64,000 nucleotides of DNA from Oscillospiraceae bacterium. GTDB lineage: Bacteria > Bacillota > Clostridia > Oscillospirales > Acutalibacteraceae. Below are positions 60,686 to 64,000 of this stretch, in pieces. The stretch lies in the NCBI GenBank assembly GCA_902802375.1, contig CADCLS010000006.1, positions 19,049 through 83,048 of the forward strand, in the 5' to 3' direction. A program made the position numbers and the translations under genes. The notes beneath the pieces are model-generated. The model ran no database searches. It saw only the letters and a list, made by a program, of their open reading frames with translations, and was not told where the DNA came from. Within the stretch, counting starts at the first letter, position 1. The number at the start of each line of letters is the position of its first letter.

Positions 60686-61238
60686 GATAAGGGAAAACTT
60701 CTCCAGAAATCTCGCTTTTTACCGCAAGGCGGCTAATAAAACACAATTAGAGCTTGCAAACGAGCTTAATTACTCGGATAAGTCGGTTTCAAAGTGGGAG
60801 CGTGGCGAAGGAATCCCCGATTTGGAAGTCGCGGCGCAGATAGCTAATATTTTAGGCATTAGCGTGAGCGACCTTATCGCCGATAAAGTTAAACGCAGAA
60901 TACTGATAACCAGGAACAAAGCTCTTATAACCGGCCTTTCGGTTGGAATTGTCTGGCTCGTTGCGGCAATACTGTTTTTCTTGTTTCAGTTTGTTCTGCC
61001 TGATATTCGCTCGTGGCTCGTATTTATTTACGCGTTACCGATAAGCGCGATAGTTTCAATAGTTTTCAGCGGTATATGGTGGAAGAGAATACATATTCTG
61101 CTCAGCGTATCTTTGCTTATATGGTCTGCCGGTCTTTGTGCTTGTCTTTCGTACCCGAACCCTAAAATATTCTTGATATTCATAATAGCGGCGATACTTG
61201 AGCTTCTTTCTCTTCTCGCTTTCTTTATAAAAAAATAG
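60663..61238 (+). CDS. Xre-family helix-turn-helix regulator with membrane domain
   Basis: This 191-residue protein has an N-terminal Xre HTH (LAFYRKAANKTQLELANELN, then SDKSVSKWERGEGIPDLEVA). A short linker and four membrane helices follow (LITGLSVGIVWLVAAILFFL, SWLVFIYALPISAIVSIVFS and others). Membrane-tethered Xre regulators are common in Firmicutes and may sense the envelope. The ATG lies inside the SLOG gene with GGAGTG upstream. It is followed by trpS after 16 bases. Confidence 0.88.
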   Translation: MTEVTTSRIRENFSRNLAFYRKAANKTQLELANELNYSDKSVSKWERGEGIPDLEVAAQIANILGISVSDLIADKVKRRILITRNKALITGLSVGIVWLVAAILFFLFQFVLPDIRSWLVFIYALPISAIVSIVFSGIWWKRIHILLSVSLLIWSAGLCACLSYPNPKIFLIFIIAAILELLSLLAFFIKK

Positions 61239-61254
61239 ACTTAAGGTGTTACAA

Positions 61255-62247
61255 ATGAGTGATAAAAAAAAGGTTTTAAGCTGTATCCAACCGAGTGGTA
61301 TGCTCACTCTCGGCAACTATTTAGGCGCTCTTAAAAACTGGCTCGTTATGCAGGATGAGTTTGAATGCACCTATGCCGTTGCTGACCTGCACGCAATAAC
61401 AGTGCGACAGGACCCGCAAAAATTCAAGGCACAGATTTATTCCACTTATGCGCTGATGCTGGCTTTAGGGTTAGACCCCGAAAAATCGAATATGTTTATA
61501 CAGTCTCACATCCCTGAGCATACGGCGCTTAGCTGGTTGCTTTCAAGTGTAACTCAGTTCGGCGAGCTATCAAGAATGACGCAGTTTAAGGCAAAATCCC
61601 TGCAACATGCTGACAATATAAATGTAGGGCTTTTTTCCTACCCCGTACTTATGGCGGCGGATATTCTCCTCTATCAACCTGATTTTGTGCCGGTAGGCGC
61701 AGACCAAAAGCAACATCTTGAAATTGCACGCGATATTGCTATGAGGTTTAACCGCCTTTACGGAGATGTGTTCAAAATACCCGAGCCGTATATACCGAAA
61801 GTGGGCGCAAGAGTAATGTCACTTCAAGACCCGGCTAAGAAGATGTCAAAATCCGACGAAAATATAAATTCATTTGTCGCTATTCTTGACGACCGAGACA
61901 CTATAATCCGCAAATTCAAGCGCGCGGTGACTGACAGTGAAGCTTCTGTCCGCTTATCGGAGGATAAGCCCGGCGTTTCAAATCTTATTACTATTTACAG
62001 TGCGGTCACAGGAAAGACTGCGGCGGAGGTAGAAAAAGAATTTGAAGGCAAGGGCTACGGCGAATTTAAGTTGGCAGTCGGTGAGGCGGTAGCAGACGAA
62101 CTGGCGCCGATAAAGGAAAATTATGAAAAAATAATAAATGACAAAGCTTCGCTTGAACGAATTTTCCGTGAAGGTGACGACCGTGCAGAAAAAATAGCCC
62201 GAAAAACCTACTTTAAGGCGATGAAAAAGATGGGATTTGTGTTATGA
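61255..62247 (+). CDS. trpS: Tryptophanyl-tRNA synthetase
   Basis: This 330-residue class I synthetase charges tRNA-Trp. It has the HIGH-like motif QPSGMLTLGNYLG near residue 12, AVADLHAITVRQDP, the substrate loop GADQKQHLEIARDIAMRFN and the KMSKS motif KKMSKSDEN. ATG 61255 is chosen because AAGGTG lies 6 bases upstream, while a GTG three codons earlier lies inside that site. No T-box leader fits in the 16-base gap upstream. Confidence 0.96.
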   Translation: MSDKKKVLSCIQPSGMLTLGNYLGALKNWLVMQDEFECTYAVADLHAITVRQDPQKFKAQIYSTYALMLALGLDPEKSNMFIQSHIPEHTALSWLLSSVTQFGELSRMTQFKAKSLQHADNINVGLFSYPVLMAADILLYQPDFVPVGADQKQHLEIARDIAMRFNRLYGDVFKIPEPYIPKVGARVMSLQDPAKKMSKSDENINSFVAILDDRDTIIRKFKRAVTDSEASVRLSEDKPGVSNLITIYSAVTGKTAAEVEKEFEGKGYGEFKLAVGEAVADELAPIKENYEKIINDKASLERIFREGDDRAEKIARKTYFKAMKKMGFVL

Positions 62248-63050
62248 AATTCCCCGTTACAGGAAATGACGGTGTAAAAAACGCTGTCGAGAATATGATA
62301 TCCGCAAAAAGAATTCCACACGCTATTCTTATTGAGGGCGCAGACAGAACGGCTAAAACCGCCCTTTCGAGATTTATATGCTCGGCGGCAGTTTGCGAAA
62401 ATGAAGTTAAGCCCTGCGGCGAGTGTGACGGATGTAGGCTGTTATCCAAAAGGAACCACCCTGATGTTACGATTGTAACTACTGAAAAGGACAGAAAAAC
62501 CATATCCGTAAATCAGGTAAGGGAAATAATCCTCGAGGCATCGGTAGTCCCCCAAAAAGCGGACAAAAAGATTTTCATTATTGAACCTGCCGACGCTATG
62601 ACAGTGCAGGCGCAAAATGCTCTTCTGAAAATTTTAGAGGAGCCGCCTAAAAGCGTTGTTTTCATTCTGAATGCGACAAATCGCAGTTTAATGCTAAGCA
62701 CGGTTATTTCAAGATGTACTTTGCTATCGCTTACCTTGGCAGGCGAAGAAGACGGCAACAAAACCGAAAGTCTTGCCGACCGCTTTTTTGAACAAATCAA
62801 ATCAGGCAGTCAATATGAGCTGATGAAGCTTTTAGCACCGCTTGAAAAAGACCGCACAAAAGCGCTTGATTTCTATAACGAACTTGAAGTAAAGATAATA
62901 TCCGACATAAGGCATATTTCATCTCCTACCCTTGTATGCAGGTATGACCGAATGCTTGACACCGTGACAAATCACAAAAAGCTTCTTAAATCTAATGCTA
63001 ATCTTTCTCTGCTGTTTACTATTCTTGCGGCAAAGATTACAGAAAGGTAA
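62244..63050 (+). CDS. holB: DNA polymerase III delta-prime subunit
   Basis: This 268-residue clamp-loader subunit has a AAA+ fold. It has the zinc module CGECDGC near residue 57, ISVNQVREI, FIIEPADAMTVQAQNALLKI, LEEPP and the SRC motif TVISRCTLL. The P-loop position reads EGADRTAKT, lacking the canonical GKT glycines, in line with delta-prime subunits that do not hydrolyse ATP. The ATG overlaps the trpS stop by 4 bases. The following gene is ricT, the usual holB-ricT order. Confidence 0.93.
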   Translation: MKFPVTGNDGVKNAVENMISAKRIPHAILIEGADRTAKTALSRFICSAAVCENEVKPCGECDGCRLLSKRNHPDVTIVTTEKDRKTISVNQVREIILEASVVPQKADKKIFIIEPADAMTVQAQNALLKILEEPPKSVVFILNATNRSLMLSTVISRCTLLSLTLAGEEDGNKTESLADRFFEQIKSGSQYELMKLLAPLEKDRTKALDFYNELEVKIISDIRHISSPTLVCRYDRMLDTVTNHKKLLKSNANLSLLFTILAAKITER

Positions 63051-63056
63051 ATATGT

Positions 63057-63935
63057 ATGGTTAATGTAGTATCAATAAAATTCAAAGACGCAGGTCGAAT
63101 GTATTATTTTGACCCTAATTCTTTGAATTTAAGTATCGGTGATAGAGTTATCGTAGAATCCGCCGGAGGTCTTAGTCTGGGTACGGTCTGCGAGGATATA
63201 CATGAAGTGCCCGATGAAAAAGTAGTTAAAGAACTTAAAAAAGTTTTAAGAGTGGCTACTGATAAGGATTTCAAGCAAATTGAAGAGAACAATAAAAAAG
63301 CAGAAAATGCCTTCAAAATTTGTGAACGCAAAATTTCAGAGCATAATCTTGAAATGAAGCTCGTAAGCGTTGACTATTCGTTTGACGGCAGTAAAATCAC
63401 ATTCTTCTTTACCGCTGACGGAAGAGTTGATTTTAGAGAGCTTGTAAAGGACCTTGTATCGCAGTTTCATGCGCGTATTGAGCTTCATCAAATCGGCGTG
63501 CGCGATGAAGCGAGAATGCTCGGAGGGCTTGGTATCTGCGGCAGACCTTACTGTTGTAAGCAGTTTTTGAATGACTTTGAGCCGGTATCAATTAAAATGG
63601 CAAAGGAACAAGGCTTATCTCTTAATCCGACAAAGATTTCAGGCAGTTGCGGCAGACTTATGTGTTGCCTTAAATACGAGCAGAATTCTTATGACGAGCT
63701 TATGAAAATAACCCCTAATGTAGGCTCAACAGTAAAGGCAAACGGTGAAATATGTTCGGTAATTGATGCAAATCTTATAACCGGAAATCTTATAGTAAAA
63801 CCAAAATCGGAGGACGCCGTGCCATTCAAAACCAACAGACGGGATGTTAAAATCATTTCCCGGGGTAAAAAAAGCAAAGAAAATGACGAAAAAGCTGAAA
63901 TATGTAGGTTTGTAAATGATGTGTTACAAAATTAG
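63057..63935 (+). CDS. ricT: PSP1-domain protein RicT (YaaT)
   Basis: This 292-residue protein is the RicT/YaaT member of the RNA-processing and sporulation-linked Ric complex, which binds iron-sulfur clusters in Bacillus. It has the PSP1 domain with LGGLGICGRPYCCKQFL, SGSCGRLMCCLKYEQ and the N-terminal MYYFDPNSLNLSIGDRVIVE. It lies 6 bases after holB. The stop codon overlaps the stop of the partial minus-strand gene at the right edge. Confidence 0.92.
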   Translation: MVNVVSIKFKDAGRMYYFDPNSLNLSIGDRVIVESAGGLSLGTVCEDIHEVPDEKVVKELKKVLRVATDKDFKQIEENNKKAENAFKICERKISEHNLEMKLVSVDYSFDGSKITFFFTADGRVDFRELVKDLVSQFHARIELHQIGVRDEARMLGGLGICGRPYCCKQFLNDFEPVSIKMAKEQGLSLNPTKISGSCGRLMCCLKYEQNSYDELMKITPNVGSTVKANGEICSVIDANLITGNLIVKPKSEDAVPFKTNRRDVKIISRGKKSKENDEKAEICRFVNDVLQN

Positions 63936-64000
63936 AAGACCTCGCCGTTAGAAGTGAAAGCCTTAATATAATCGGCAGGAGATTTCCAATTCAGAGGACG
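63932..64000 (-). CDS. C-terminal tail of a possible transposase/integrase, cut by right edge
   Basis: The minus strand from the edge encodes RPLNWKSPADYIKAFTSNGE followed by Val-Phe and a stop at 63932. The RPLNWKSPADY pattern resembles the end of DDE-type transposases (integrase core), where RP and a TPAEY-like motif close the protein. Only 22 codons are visible, so this is tentative. It is convergent with ricT and shares its stop region. Confidence 0.4.
   Translation of the reverse strand, partial: RPLNWKSPADYIKAFTSNGEVF

Noticed and set aside
60149-61238. The SLOG/Xre pair as an anti-phage system
   Set aside because: No effector (nuclease, pore, NADase) is encoded beside it, and the genes sit among core genes.
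61239-61254. T-box riboswitch in front of trpS
   Set aside because: The gap is only 16 bases and trpS is read through from the upstream genes.

Overview
The window looks like chromosomal DNA of an uncultured, probably gut- or rumen-type Clostridia (Firmicutes). The evidence is strong AGGAGG-type ribosome sites, sigma-A promoters, a glgC/glgD glycogen operon, a YlmC/YmxH sporulation-type protein, RicT, and two CUT1 sugar importers that lack their own ATPase. No rRNA, CRISPR array or intact insertion sequence was seen. One tRNA (Leu, anticodon TAG) is present.

Region 1 (1-28.9 kb) is a glycan-utilisation locus. A long minus-strand operon starts at about 20.19 kb. It encodes an oversized binding protein with carbohydrate-binding-like modules, a permease pair, an NHL/TPR/Yip1 membrane protein, a DUF5696-type lipoprotein, a second permease pair, a second binding lipoprotein, a GH38 alpha-mannosidase, a GH42-like hydrolase and a secreted tandem pectate-lyase-fold protein cut by the left edge. 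A divergent GntR/LacI hybrid regulator (AraR architecture) controls it. Five copies of an AATTTGTAT-type operator sit at the locus promoters, both here and between a truncated GH38 gene and an FAD-dependent oxidoreductase at 27.4-27.6 kb. A 1709-codon esterase/CBM surface protein has lost its N-terminus through a junction with that truncated GH38 gene.

Region 2 (28.9-38.5 kb) is a signalling block made of two minus-strand operons. One holds two canonical two-component systems flanking a small alarmone synthetase. The other holds a Cthe_2159-like surface lipoprotein, a response regulator and a histidine kinase that have both lost key phosphotransfer residues, a VTC-type polyphosphate polymerase and a DUF4956 membrane protein. 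The two operon promoters share an identical 17-base direct-repeat box in place of the -35 element, which suggests control by one OmpR-type regulator.

Region 3 (38.5-46.8 kb) is a decayed mobile and polymorphic-toxin zone. It contains an Rhs/YD-repeat gene with a tip and a partner gene, a second partial Rhs copy with a different tip and partner, further Rhs scraps in the opposite orientation, a C-terminal fragment of a large serine recombinase, tRNA-Leu, an orphan MazF, and five dispersed repeats with a GGGGACGGTTCT core that lie at the fragment boundaries.

Region 4 (46.8-64 kb) is mostly core genome. It contains the glycogen operon (glgB, an esterase, glgC, glgD, glgA), a ylmC-like gene, DUF624 and other membrane proteins, an 8-oxoguanine glycosylase, mnmE-mnmG, a SLOG-family gene overlapping an Xre regulator, trpS-holB-ricT, and the tail of a possible transposase at the right edge.

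Gene starts were chosen by ribosome-site position and family alignment from memory. No database search was possible, so family names rest on recognised motifs.
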